A stretch of 64,000 bases of DNA from Asanoa ferruginea (GCF_003387075.1 NZ_QUMQ01000001.1:3100001-3164000), one strand, 5' to 3'; counted from the first letter of the stretch, positions 47,024-55,603 are shown. Notes: generated from the letters alone by a model not told the origin. A program made the numbers and translations.

Positions 47024-47456
47024 GCCGGCCGCGCAACTCGGTCACATAGTCGTCGGGGGCGCCGGCCTTCTCGGCCGCGTTGGCGATCTCGGAGAGATAC
47101 CACGCGGTCGGCAGGCCGCCCTCGTAGCCGTTGAAGACATACACCCAGACGGTCTCCTCGCCGTCGAGGGTGACCGCACGCATGTGCAGCTTGCGGTAGG
47201 TCTCCCCGGTCACCCCCTCGACCTCGTCGAGCTGGGCGGCGTCCCAGGGATGCACGTCGTAGAGAGCGACGAAGACCCGATCGCCGGGTGATTCGACGAT
47301 CGTGGTGACCGCGCCCTCCCAGCCGATCACGTCTTCACCCGCGAAGGTGAGCCGCCAGCCTTCCAGCCAGCCGGTGCCCACCATCGGCGAATGCGGACAG
47401 TAAGCACGCATTCGGGCGGGATCGAGGTTTGAGCCGTACGCGGCGTAATGACGCAC
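46995..47456 (-). CDS. Gamma-glutamylcyclotransferase-like protein
   Basis: 153 residues with the GGCT signature YAAYGSNLDPARM at the N-terminus and VGTGWLEGWRLTFAG. It has the barrel fold of GGCT/AIG2 enzymes. The usual catalytic Glu is probably in LDEVEGVTGETYRKL. The GTG at 47456 is chosen because the homologous N-terminus begins there. It is divergent from lpdA with 45 nt between. Confidence 0.85.
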   Translation of the reverse strand: MRHYAAYGSNLDPARMRAYCPHSPMVGTGWLEGWRLTFAGEDVIGWEGAVTTIVESPGDRVFVALYDVHPWDAAQLDEVEGVTGETYRKLHMRAVTLDGEETVWVYVFNGYEGGLPTAWYLSEIANAAEKAGAPDDYVTELRGRPTKTSSPEL

Positions 47457-47501
47457 GGCGATGACGATAGCCCGGCTCGCCGGTCGTGGAGAATACGACA
47501 C

Positions 47502-48905
47502 GTGACACGAATCGTTATCGTGGGTGGTGGACCGGCCGGTTACGAGGCGGCGCTGGTCGCCGCGCAGCTCGACGCCGACGTGACAGTCGTCGAAGCGGAG
47601 GGCGCCGGGGGCGCCTGCGTGCTGTCGGACTGCGTGCCCTCAAAGACCTTTATTGCCAGCTCAGACGTGGTGACGGCCGGGCGGGACACCGAGCGTTTCG
47701 GTGTCCACTCGGGCGGCGCCGAAGCGGTGAGCGTCGATGCCCGGGCGGTCAACACCCGGGTGAAAAACCTCGCTCAGGCCCAGTCGAATGACATCCACAA
47801 CAAGCTCGTCAAGGCGGGTGTCGACTTCGTCGCCGGCACTGCCCGGCTCGGTGCTGACACGTTGGGTCACACCCACCGGGTCGAGATCACACCTGCGGGG
47901 GGTGACGCGCCGTACTCGGTCGATGCGAGCACTGTGTTGATCGCCACGGGCGCGACGCCGCGGGTGCTGCCCACGGCCGTGCCCGACGGTGAGCGGATCC
48001 TCGACTGGCGCCAGCTCTACGACCTGCCGGAGCTGCCCGAGCACCTGATCGTGATCGGCTCCGGCGTGACCGGCGCCGAGTTCGCCAGCGCCTACCTGGC
48101 GATGGGCGTGCGGGTGACGCTGGTGTCCAGCCGCGACCGGGTGATGCCGCACGAAGACGCCGACGCCGCCCAGGCGATCGAACGCGTGTTCCGCTCGCGG
48201 GGGATGACCATACTCAACAACGCCCGCGGCAACGCCGTGCGGCGCACCGCCGACGGCGTCGAGGTCGAGCTGTCCACCGGCGGCACCGTCACGGGCTCAC
48301 ACGCCCTGATGGCGGTCGGCTCGGTGCCAAACACCGCCGGGCTCGGGCTCGAAGACTACGGCGTGGCCGTCGGGCCGGGCGGCTATGTGACCGTCGACCG
48401 GGTGTCCCGCACCAACGTCCCCGGCATCTACGCGGCCGGCGACTGCACCGGTGTGTTGCTGCTGGCCAGCGTCGCGGCGATGCAGGGCCGGATCGCGATG
48501 TGGCACGCGCTCGGCGAGGCGGTCCAGCCGCTGCGGCTGCGCACGGTGGCCGCCAACGTGTTCACCGACCCGGAGCTGGCGACCGTCGGGGTGAGCCAGA
48601 ACGACGTCGACGCGGGGCGGGTGCCGGCCCGCGAGGTGATGCTGACGCTCTCCGGCAACGCCCGGGCCAAGATGGCCGACCTCGGCGACGGCTTCGTCAA
48701 GCTCTTCTGCCGCCCGGCCAGCGGTCAGGTGGTGGGCGGTGTCGTGGTGGCGTCGAAGGCGTCGGAGCTGATCCTGCCGATCACGCTGGCGGTCGAGAAC
48801 AACATGACCGTCGACCAGCTCGCGCACACCATCACGATCTATCCCTCGCTGTCGGGATCGATCACTGAGGCGGCGCGTCAGCTGATGCTGCACGAACTCC
48901 AGTAG
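47502..48905 (+). CDS. lpdA: NAD(P)H-quinone dehydrogenase, flavoprotein disulfide reductase family (LpdA)
   Basis: 467 residues. FAD motif IVIVGGGPAGYEAALVA, redox Cys pair in GGACVLSDCVPSKT (CX4C), NAD motif VIGSGVTGAEFASAYLAMG, second FAD motif GIYAAGDCTG. The C-terminal dimerisation domain lacks the usual His-Glu dyad context (ITIYPSLSGSITEAARQL), as in mycobacterial LpdA, which reduces quinones rather than lipoamide. GTG at 47502. The 3' end overlaps the convergent DedA gene by 44 nt. Confidence 0.92.
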   Translation: MTRIVIVGGGPAGYEAALVAAQLDADVTVVEAEGAGGACVLSDCVPSKTFIASSDVVTAGRDTERFGVHSGGAEAVSVDARAVNTRVKNLAQAQSNDIHNKLVKAGVDFVAGTARLGADTLGHTHRVEITPAGGDAPYSVDASTVLIATGATPRVLPTAVPDGERILDWRQLYDLPELPEHLIVIGSGVTGAEFASAYLAMGVRVTLVSSRDRVMPHEDADAAQAIERVFRSRGMTILNNARGNAVRRTADGVEVELSTGGTVTGSHALMAVGSVPNTAGLGLEDYGVAVGPGGYVTVDRVSRTNVPGIYAAGDCTGVLLLASVAAMQGRIAMWHALGEAVQPLRLRTVAANVFTDPELATVGVSQNDVDAGRVPAREVMLTLSGNARAKMADLGDGFVKLFCRPASGQVVGGVVVASKASELILPITLAVENNMTVDQLAHTITIYPSLSGSITEAARQLMLHELQ

Positions 48906-49602
48906 CGTCGAGCGTCGCTCCCGCCGGTGCTGTTGCCGGGATCGGCGGGACCGGCGGGGCGCCGCGCAGGGCGGCCGGCTTCCACAGGGCCAGCCCCCAG
49001 CCGGCGCCGGCGAACACCACCGCCGCGACCACGGCGACCACGATCAGGCGCCAGCCCGACGAGGTGAGCGCCGAGCCGCCGAGGTGGCCGACCAGCGTGC
49101 CGTAGGTGGCCCAGCCGACCGCGGCCAGCGCCTGGTAGAGCAGGAACTGCTTGTAGGGGTATTGGGCGCGGCCGGCGGAGAAGCAGGCCGCCATCCGGCC
49201 GCCCGGGACGAACCGGCAGATCAGGATGACCAGCGGCCCGGGCTCGCGCAGCCCGCGGGTCAGCTTGCTGGCTGCGCGCCGGGCCCGGCCACGCTGCTCG
49301 GCGGTCTTGGCGACGCCCTCGGTCTGCACGCCACACCGTTGCCGCAGCCGGGCGATCGGCCCGGTGCGGTGGTGGGTCGAGCGGCCCAGCAGGTAGCAGG
49401 CCCAGTCGCCGATGATGACGCCGACCGCGCCCACCGCGATGGTGGTCGGTAGGCTCAGGTGGCCGTAGGCGGTCAGCGCGCCGCCCGTGATCATGATGGC
49501 CTGGGTCGGGATGACCGGCACGAAGGCGTCGACGATCAGCAGGCCGAGCAGCAGCAGATAAGCGGACACAGGCGAGGTCACCGTGCCTAGCACGTCGGCC
49601 AT
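48862..49602 (-). CDS. DedA-family membrane protein
   Basis: 246 residues with about five membrane segments. DedA/SNARE-associated motifs are present: FVPVIPTQAIMITGGAL, GVIIGDWACYLLGRS, and the Arg/Gly motif LICRFVPGGRMAACFSAGRAQYPYKQFLLYQ. Family members help recycle or flip lipid carriers. ATG at 49602 follows GGAGG by 8 nt. The C-terminal ~25 residues are Ala/Pro-rich. The 3' end overlaps lpdA. Confidence 0.9.
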   Translation of the reverse strand: MADVLGTVTSPVSAYLLLLGLLIVDAFVPVIPTQAIMITGGALTAYGHLSLPTTIAVGAVGVIIGDWACYLLGRSTHHRTGPIARLRQRCGVQTEGVAKTAEQRGRARRAASKLTRGLREPGPLVILICRFVPGGRMAACFSAGRAQYPYKQFLLYQALAAVGWATYGTLVGHLGGSALTSSGWRLIVVAVVAAVVFAGAGWGLALWKPAALRGAPPVPPIPATAPAGATLDATGVRAASADAPPQ

Positions 49603-49800
49603 GCGCGCAACCTCCATCCCCGCCGGGCTCAGGATAGTTTCCAGAAAGCCCTGATGGGGGACAGTTACGCGCGGCCCCCAACCGCTCGTCTCGCATTTTG
49701 ACCCTACAGACGTCACGGTGCTGGCGGCGTACCGTGGAAATGTGCGGTCCGGCACGTCGGGTCCCCCGTTCCTGGTGTGCCGGGCCGCCACCTCTGGGCC

Positions 49801-49854
49801 GTCGGCAGGTCCCGTGCCGACGGCCCCCTCATGTGAGGCCGACGGCCTCACATG
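49801..49854. promoter_or_regulatory. Two adjacent palindromes upstream of the ATP-grasp operon
   Basis: GTCGGCA-N7-TGCCGAC lies at 49801-49821. CATGTGAGGCC, a GAC spacer and its exact complement lie at 49830-49854. A -10-like TAGCGT at 49882-49887 lies 6 nt before the ATG at 49894, so transcription probably begins at the start codon. The palindromes would then be DNA operators near -50 and -80 rather than RNA hairpins. The rest of 49603-49893 shows no gene. Confidence 0.6.
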
Positions 49855-49893
49855 TGAAACAGACCCGCAACGAGCCCCGCGTAGCGTGCGCGC

Positions 49894-51459
49894 ATGGCGG
49901 ACCTGTTCGAGGACTATCGGCTGGGCCCGGGCTGGGACGAGATGTTCGCGACGGCCGGCATGCCGCGGGAGACCTACGAGACGCTGCACGCCACCCTGCA
50001 ACCGCTGTCCAGCGCCGACCTCGGCGTCCGGGCCGACGTCCTCGCCCGCGCCTTCCTCGACCAGGGCATCACGTTCGCCCTCAAGGGCGTCGAACGCCCG
50101 TTCCCGCTCGACATCGTGCCCCGGATCATCGACGCCGCCGAATGGGCGGTGGTGGAATCCGGTGTCGCGCAACGGATCCGGGCGCTGGAGGCGTTCCTCG
50201 CCGACGTCTACGGTGCCGGCGAGGTGCTCGAAGCCGGCGTCGTTCCCCGCGCGGTGGTGGTGACCAGCGCCCACTTCCACCGGGAGGTGGCCGGCATCGT
50301 CCCGCCCAACGGCGTCCGCGTGCACGTCGCCGGCGTCGACCTGATCCGCGACGAGGCGGGCACCTTCCGGGTGCTCGAAGACAACGTGCGGGTGCCCTCC
50401 GGGGTCAGCTACGTGATCGAGAACCGGCGGGCGATGAGCCACGTGCTCCCGGAGGTGTTCGCGGCCACCCGGATTCGGCCGGTCGAGTCCTACCCGAGCC
50501 AGCTCCTGCGGGCCCTCCAGGCCGCCGCCCCGGCCGGTGCCGGCGACCCGACCGTGGTGGTGCTCACACCGGGCGTGCACAACTCGGCCTACTTCGAGCA
50601 CGCGCTGCTGGCCCGGGAGATGGGCGTCGAGCTGGTCGAGGGGCGCGATCTGATCTGCGCCGGCAACCGGGTCGCGATGCGCACGACGGCCGGCGAGCAG
50701 CCGGTCGACGTGATCTACCGGCGGATCGACGACGAGTTCCTCGACCCGGTGCACTTCCGGGCCGACTCGATCCTGGGGGTGGCCGGGCTGCTCAACGCCG
50801 CCCGGGCCGGCCAGGTGACGATCGCCAACGCGGTCGGCAACGGCGTCGCCGACGACAAGCTCCTCTATACCTACGTGCCCGAGCTGATCCGTTTCTACCT
50901 CGGCGAAGAGCCGGTGCTGCCCAATGTGGAGACCTACCGGCTGGCCGACCCCGACGTGCTCGACCACGTGCTGGATCGCCTCGACACCCTCGTGCTCAAG
51001 CCGGTCGACGGCTCAGGCGGCGCCGGCATCGTGATCGGCTCCCAGGCGACCGACGCGGAGCTGGCCGAGGTGCGGGCCCGGCTGCTGCGCGACCCGCGCG
51101 GTTGGATCGCCCAGCGCGAGGTGAAGCTGTCGATGGTGCCGACGCTGATCGGCAATCGCCTGCGGCCCCGCCACGTCGACCTGCGGCCATTCGCCGTCAA
51201 CGACGGCACCCGGATCTCGGTGCTGCCGGGCGGGCTGACCCGGGTCGCGCTGCCGGAGGGCGCCCTGGTGGTCAACTCCAGCCAGGGCGGCGGCTCCAAG
51301 GACACCTGGGTGCTGGCCGCCACCCGGCCGGCTCCGGTCGACATCGCGCCGGTGCGCCGGCCCACGCCGACCGCCGACCCGGCGCCGACCCCCGATCCCG
51401 GCCCGGGCGTCACGTCACAGCAACAGCAGCAACAACAACAGGGTGGTGCGCCGTGCTGA
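49894..51459 (+). CDS. Circularly permuted type 2 ATP-grasp protein
   Basis: 521 residues. Characteristic blocks are FRVLEDNVRVPSGVSYVIENR, YRRIDDEFLDPVHFRADS, NAVGNGVADDKLLYTYVP and VLKPVDGSGGAGIVIG. The family is predicted to form peptide or amide bonds. The last ~45 residues are a Pro/Thr-rich tail with eight consecutive Gln (51418-51441) and end GGAPC. The ATG has a leaderless-type -10. It overlaps the alpha-E gene by 7 nt; with the transglutaminase it forms the classical three-gene operon. Confidence 0.92.
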   Translation: MADLFEDYRLGPGWDEMFATAGMPRETYETLHATLQPLSSADLGVRADVLARAFLDQGITFALKGVERPFPLDIVPRIIDAAEWAVVESGVAQRIRALEAFLADVYGAGEVLEAGVVPRAVVVTSAHFHREVAGIVPPNGVRVHVAGVDLIRDEAGTFRVLEDNVRVPSGVSYVIENRRAMSHVLPEVFAATRIRPVESYPSQLLRALQAAAPAGAGDPTVVVLTPGVHNSAYFEHALLAREMGVELVEGRDLICAGNRVAMRTTAGEQPVDVIYRRIDDEFLDPVHFRADSILGVAGLLNAARAGQVTIANAVGNGVADDKLLYTYVPELIRFYLGEEPVLPNVETYRLADPDVLDHVLDRLDTLVLKPVDGSGGAGIVIGSQATDAELAEVRARLLRDPRGWIAQREVKLSMVPTLIGNRLRPRHVDLRPFAVNDGTRISVLPGGLTRVALPEGALVVNSSQGGGSKDTWVLAATRPAPVDIAPVRRPTPTADPAPTPDPGPGVTSQQQQQQQQGGAPC

Positions 51460-52394
51460 GCCGGATCGCCGAATCGCTCTACTGGATCGGCCGCTACGTC
51501 GAGCGCGCCGAAGACACCGCGCGCATCCTCGACGTACACCTGCATCAGATGTTCGCCGATCCGTGGATCGCCGAGGATGCCGCGTGCGGTTCGCTGCTCT
51601 CGGTCATGGGCGTGTCCACCGCCGAGGTCGGGCCGCTGTCCGCCGCGCGGGTGGTCACGCTGCTCGGGCTCGACGCCCGCAACCCCAGCTCGGTGGTCGG
51701 CGCGCTGGCCGCCGCCCGGGAAAACGCCCGGGGCGCGCGGGAGACCGTCTCGTCGGAGATGTGGGAGTGCCTCAACGCCACCTGGCTCGGCTTGCCCGAC
51801 GCCCGGCAGCGGGTCGAGCAACAAGGCATACATGCTTTCTTCGGATGGGTACGCGAACGCTGCGCGGTGCTCGCCGGCCTGGCCGACGCGACGATGAGCC
51901 GCGACGAAGGCTGGCTGTTCCTGGTGCTCGGCCGCAGCGTCGAACGGGTCGACATGTCGGCCCGGCTGCTGTCCACCCACGCCCGCGCCGGCGGTTCCAT
52001 CCCGTCCTGGCTGACGCTGCTGCGCTCGTGCGGCGCGTGGGAGACGTTCCTGCGCACCTACCGCGGCTCTCTCGACGACCGGCACGCGGCCGAGTTCCTG
52101 CTGCTGGACCGGCTGTTCCCGCGCTCGGTGTTCGCCGCGCTCTCCACCGCCGAGTCGTGCCTGGCCGAGCTGGCACCCGGTCCGGGCCGGGCCGGCGTCG
52201 CCACCGACGCGCAGCGAATCGTCGGCCGGACCCGCACCAACCTCGAGTTCCGCGCCGCCGACGAGCTGCTCGACGACCTGGCCGGGGTGCTCGCCGGTCT
52301 GGAGCGCACCTGCTCGCAGGTCAACGAGGCGGTTTCGCGCCGCTACTTCCGGCAGACCTCCGCGGTGACCTGGGTTTCCGAGGCGGTGGCCTGA
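51453..52394 (+). CDS. Alpha-E domain protein
   Basis: 313 residues, all-helical. The start LSRIAESLYWIGRYVERAEDTARILDVHLH is diagnostic, with a second charged motif WLFLVLGRSVERVDMSARLL. These Glu/Arg-rich helices define the alpha-E family, always found with ATP-grasp and transglutaminase partners. The activity is unproven. The GTG overlaps the ATP-grasp stop, and the stop overlaps the next ATG (TGATG). Confidence 0.92.
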   Translation: MLSRIAESLYWIGRYVERAEDTARILDVHLHQMFADPWIAEDAACGSLLSVMGVSTAEVGPLSAARVVTLLGLDARNPSSVVGALAAARENARGARETVSSEMWECLNATWLGLPDARQRVEQQGIHAFFGWVRERCAVLAGLADATMSRDEGWLFLVLGRSVERVDMSARLLSTHARAGGSIPSWLTLLRSCGAWETFLRTYRGSLDDRHAAEFLLLDRLFPRSVFAALSTAESCLAELAPGPGRAGVATDAQRIVGRTRTNLEFRAADELLDDLAGVLAGLERTCSQVNEAVSRRYFRQTSAVTWVSEAVA

Positions 52395-53242
52395 TGGCGG
52401 GCTGGCGGTTGGAGATCGAGCACAAGACCGGCTTCAACTACGACGGCCGGGTCGGCGCTTCCTACAACGAGGCGCGGATGACGCCCCGCGACGAGCCGCA
52501 CCAGGCGGTGCTCGACGCGCGGGTGCAGGTGTGGCCGGCGGCCCGCACCCACCGCTACGAAGACTATTGGGGCACCGTCGTCACCGCGTTCGACGTGCAC
52601 ACCCCGCACGAGCGGCTGGCGGTCACCGCGTCGGCCACCGTGGAGACGCTGCCGGCGGATGGCCTGGCCGCCGGCGCGTCGTGGGCCGACCTCGCGGTGC
52701 CGGGCACCGTCGACCGCTGGCACGAGTTGCTGCTGCCGACCCCGCACACCGCGCTCGACGAGGAGCTGACCGCGCTGGCCGACGAGCTGCGCGGTGCGCA
52801 CGACACGCCGCACGGCGCGGCCCTCGCGGTCTGCGAACGGGTCAACACCGAGGTCGCGTACGTGGCCGGCTCCACCGGTGTGCAGACCGACGCGGTGCAG
52901 GCGTGGCGCCAGCGCAGCGGGGTCTGCCAGGACCTCAGCCATCTCACCGCCGGCCTGCTCCGGGCGATGGGCGTGCCGGCCCGCTACGTCTCCGGCTATC
53001 TGCACCCCACGGCCGACGCGCCGATCGACGAGCCGGTGGTCGGGCAGAGCCACGCCTGGGTCGAGTGGTGGGCCGGGCGGTGGACCGGCTTCGACCCGAC
53101 CAACGGCATCGTGATCGGCGAGCGCCACGTGGTCGTCGGCCGCGGCCGCGAGTATGGCGACGTGCCGCCGCTCAAGGGCGTCTACGCCGGCCCGCCCAAC
53201 ACCGGCCAGGGCGTCTCGGTGCAGATCACCCGGCGCCGCTAG
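52394..53242 (+). CDS. Transglutaminase-family cysteine protease-like protein
   Basis: 282 residues. An N-terminal beta region (WRLEIEHKTGFNYDGRVGASYNEARMTP) precedes a transglutaminase core with the triad Cys178 (SGVCQDLSHL), His220 (SHAWVEWW) and Asp234 (GFDPTNG). In this operon type it is predicted to cleave or ligate the peptide made by the ATP-grasp enzyme. It is the third gene of the operon and overlaps the convergent kinase gene by 4 nt. Confidence 0.92.
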   Translation: MAGWRLEIEHKTGFNYDGRVGASYNEARMTPRDEPHQAVLDARVQVWPAARTHRYEDYWGTVVTAFDVHTPHERLAVTASATVETLPADGLAAGASWADLAVPGTVDRWHELLLPTPHTALDEELTALADELRGAHDTPHGAALAVCERVNTEVAYVAGSTGVQTDAVQAWRQRSGVCQDLSHLTAGLLRAMGVPARYVSGYLHPTADAPIDEPVVGQSHAWVEWWAGRWTGFDPTNGIVIGERHVVVGRGREYGDVPPLKGVYAGPPNTGQGVSVQITRRR

Positions 53243-54168
53243 CGATCGATCGTGTCCAGGGAGGCCATCACCCGCAGGGCGTTGCCGGCCAGGCCGATCC
53301 GCAGCGGGGTGTAGCCGCGCGGCTCGCCGTCGACCTCGACCGGCACCGGCCGATCGGTCTCCACCAGGATCTCGTCGGTGGCCAGGAACGGTTCCTCGCC
53401 GTGTGAGCGCAGGTGGCCGGTCGCCGCGTTGCGCGCCGTCTCGCGCAGCAGCCGCACCCGGTTGGCGTCGCCGACCGGGTAGGCGACCAGCAGCCGGTCG
53501 TCGGCGTCGGCGTCGGCGGTGATCGGCCGGCCGGCGTGGAAACCGCCGTTGGCGACGTAGAGCTGGTGGGTCAGGTATTCGTGTGACCGGCCGTCGGCCC
53601 GCACGGTCACCCGCATCGGCCGGTGCTGGGTCAGCAGCGCCAGCGCGGTCGCCGGGTAGGCGAGCCGCCCGATCACCTTCTTCAACCGGGGCGGCGCCTT
53701 CGCGAAGATCTCCGCCGACAGCCCGATCCCGACGTGGTTGGCGAACGGCAGGTCGCCGGCGATGCCGAGGTCGACATCGATCACCTTGCCACCGGTCAGG
53801 ATCGCCACCGCGGCGTCGAGGTCGAGCGGGATGCCGAGGGTACGGGCGAAGTTGTTGGTCGTGCCGAGCGGCAGCAGCCCGAGCGCGACGTCGCGGTGCG
53901 CCAGATGCCGCGCGGCCGCACCGATCGTGCCGTCGCCGCCGCCGACGATCAGCAGGTCGGGCCCGAGGTCGGTGGCGGCTTCGAGGCTGCCGCCCAACTC
54001 GCGCGGATCGTCGACCGGAAAGACCCCGAGCAGCTCGAAGCCGGCCGCGTCGAGCCGTTGCCGCACCCCGGCGTAGAGCCGGCGGCCGCGGCGGGAGTGG
54101 GCGTTGACCAGCAGCACGGCCCGGCGACCGGTGACGATCGCCGTGGTCAGCTCCGGCTTCGTACGCAA
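53239..54168 (-). CDS. Diacylglycerol-kinase-family lipid kinase
   Basis: 309 residues. The nucleotide motif LLIVGGGDGTIGAAARHLA and GLLPLGTTNNFARTLGIP define the DAGK/YegS fold, followed by a beta-sandwich C-terminal domain (PVPVEVDGEPRGYTPLRIGL). It phosphorylates a lipid alcohol of unknown identity. The start appears to be TTG at 54168, with GAGGA 6 nt upstream. It is divergent from the ThrRS-like leader. Confidence 0.9.
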   Translation of the reverse strand: MRTKPELTTAIVTGRRAVLLVNAHSRRGRRLYAGVRQRLDAAGFELLGVFPVDDPRELGGSLEAATDLGPDLLIVGGGDGTIGAAARHLAHRDVALGLLPLGTTNNFARTLGIPLDLDAAVAILTGGKVIDVDLGIAGDLPFANHVGIGLSAEIFAKAPPRLKKVIGRLAYPATALALLTQHRPMRVTVRADGRSHEYLTHQLYVANGGFHAGRPITADADADDRLLVAYPVGDANRVRLLRETARNAATGHLRSHGEEPFLATDEILVETDRPVPVEVDGEPRGYTPLRIGLAGNALRVMASLDTIDR

Positions 54169-54235
54169 TGCGGGTCCTCGGGGTTGGTTGGAAATTCGCG
54201 TGCGTCCCGGATTGCCCGCCCGCTAGCCTGGCGAC

Positions 54236-54289
54236 ATGGTTGGACCAGCACGCACGACGACGCCGGGATGTCCCGGCGTGCTGCGCTGA
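54236..54289 (+). CDS. Putative threonine-rich leader peptide of the ThrRS-like gene
   Basis: A 17-codon frame, MVGPARTTTPGCPGVLR, contains three consecutive ACG Thr codons at 54254-54262. A -10-like TAGCCT at 54224-54229 ends 6 nt before its ATG, matching the leaderless starts seen elsewhere in this window. It lies 96 nt upstream of a threonyl-tRNA-synthetase-like gene and overlaps strong hairpins. Ribosome stalling on Thr codons when charged tRNA-Thr is low is the obvious model; expression is not shown. Confidence 0.6.
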   Translation: MVGPARTTTPGCPGVLR

Positions 54290-54334
54290 CCTTACCGTCA
54301 TCGATCCAGCCCCGGGGCGATCCGCCACCGGGGC
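54246..54334 (+). promoter_or_regulatory. Candidate transcription attenuator of the ThrRS-like gene
   Basis: CAGCACGC (54246-54253) can pair with GCGTGCTG (54276-54283). ACGCCGG (54260-54266) can pair with CCGGCGT (54273-54279). The two right arms overlap, so the pairings compete, and the Thr codons lie between the arms. Downstream, GCCCCGG (54309-54315) pairs with CCGGGGC (54328-54334) and is followed by GCTTTGC, a possible terminator with a weak U-tract. CCACCG (54325-54330) can instead pair with CGGTGG at 54346-54351. Confidence 0.5.
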
Positions 54335-54384
54335 GCTTTGCTGTGCGGTGGTGGGTCGTCGCGGGCGACTTTCCAGGAGCAGAC

Positions 54385-55599
54385 ATGATCGACCATCGCA
54401 AGCTCGGGCGTGAGCTCGGCATCTTCCACTCCGACCCGCGTTCCGGCGCCGGCCTGCCGATCTGGCTGCCGGCCGGTGCGGCCGCGCGGCACGCCGTCGA
54501 GGAATACCTGCGCGAGCTCGAACGCCGCAACGGTTACCAGCACGTCTATTCACCGCCGCTGGGCCGGCGCGAGCTGTTCGAGCTGTCCGGCCATCTCGGC
54601 TATTTCGCCGACGACATGTTCCCGCCCATGCGCGTCTCCGACGACGACGAACTGATGCTGCGCCCCGCGCTGTGTCCGCACCACTCGCTGGTCTACCTGG
54701 CGCGCGGGCGGTCCTACCGGGAGCTGCCGTTGCGGATCGCCGAACTCGGCGGCATGTATCGCAGCGAGCGCTCCGGGGTCCTGGGCGGGCTGAGCCGGGT
54801 GCGGGCGATCCAGCTCAACGACGCGCACATCTTCTGCGCCCTTTCCGACGTGGGCGCCGAGGTGGCCGCGGTGCTTCGGCTGGTCGACGTCGCGCACGCC
54901 GCGCTGGGGGTGCGGGTCAGCGGCCTGCGGCTGGCGTTGCGGGGGCCGGGCGAGAAGTATGTCGGTTCCGACGCCTCGTGGGAGCTGGCGGAGTCGTTGC
55001 TGCGCGCGGCGCTCGCGGACCGGTCCTATGTGGAGGTCCCCGGTGAGGCGGCGTTCTACGGTCCGAAGATAGACATCCAGGTGGAAGACGCCGCGGGACG
55101 GGAGTGGACCCTGTCGACCGTGCAACTCGACTTCGACAAGCCGGCGCGTTTTGACCTGTCCTATGTGGATGACCGTGGCTCGCGGGGCCGGCCCGTGATG
55201 GTGCACCGCAGCCTGGTCGGCAGCATGGAGCGGCTGTTCGGCTATCTCATCGAGGCACACGAGGGTGCGTTCCCGGCCTGGTATGCGCCACTGCAACTGC
55301 GGGTGCTGCCGGTTTCGGCGGAGTCGTCGGGCGCGGCGGCCGCGTTCGGAGCTGCGGCGCTCGACGCCGGGCTGCGGGCCGACGTCGTGGCCGAGAGCGG
55401 CTCGCTCGGTGCCCGGATCCGCGAGGCCGCCGGGCTGCGGGTGCCCTATGTGGCGGTGATCGGCGAGCGCGAGGCGGCGGCGGGCGAGGTCGCGCTGCGC
55501 GTGCGGGGCGGCCGCGAACTGCCGCCGATGCCGGTCGCCGAGGCCCTGCGGCTGATCGGGGGTGTGGTCGGCGCGCGGTCCCACGAGTTGGTGCCATAG
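54385..55599 (+). CDS. Short threonyl-tRNA-synthetase paralogue (catalytic core plus anticodon-binding domain)
   Basis: 404 residues against about 650 for a full ThrRS. The TGS and editing domains are absent. Class II core motifs are recognisable (motif 2 YRSERSGVLGGLSRVR; FYGPKIDIQVEDAAGREW; VMVHRSLVGSMERLFGYLIE), then an anticodon-binding domain (LRVLPVSAES to the end). Two of the three zinc positions are kept (Cys97, His274). The third is Tyr125, as in some bacterial ThrRS. Usual FTQDDAHIFC is IQLNDAHIFC. SD AGGAGC precedes the ATG. It could be a resistant or stress-induced ThrRS or have a non-translational role. The Thr leader upstream supports a link to threonine or tRNA-Thr. Confidence 0.88.
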   Translation: MIDHRKLGRELGIFHSDPRSGAGLPIWLPAGAAARHAVEEYLRELERRNGYQHVYSPPLGRRELFELSGHLGYFADDMFPPMRVSDDDELMLRPALCPHHSLVYLARGRSYRELPLRIAELGGMYRSERSGVLGGLSRVRAIQLNDAHIFCALSDVGAEVAAVLRLVDVAHAALGVRVSGLRLALRGPGEKYVGSDASWELAESLLRAALADRSYVEVPGEAAFYGPKIDIQVEDAAGREWTLSTVQLDFDKPARFDLSYVDDRGSRGRPVMVHRSLVGSMERLFGYLIEAHEGAFPAWYAPLQLRVLPVSAESSGAAAAFGAAALDAGLRADVVAESGSLGARIREAAGLRVPYVAVIGEREAAAGEVALRVRGGRELPPMPVAEALRLIGGVVGARSHELVP

Positions 55600-55603
55600 C
55601 GCG

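Noticed and set aside
54224-54384. T-box riboswitch in front of the ThrRS-like gene
   Set aside because: I find no T-box consensus bulge, and the Thr-codon leader peptide explains the structure better.
53623-54384. Long N-terminal extension of the ThrRS-like protein
   Set aside because: The frame runs through the lipid-kinase gene on the other strand; the ATG at 54385 has a good SD and begins exactly at the core domain.
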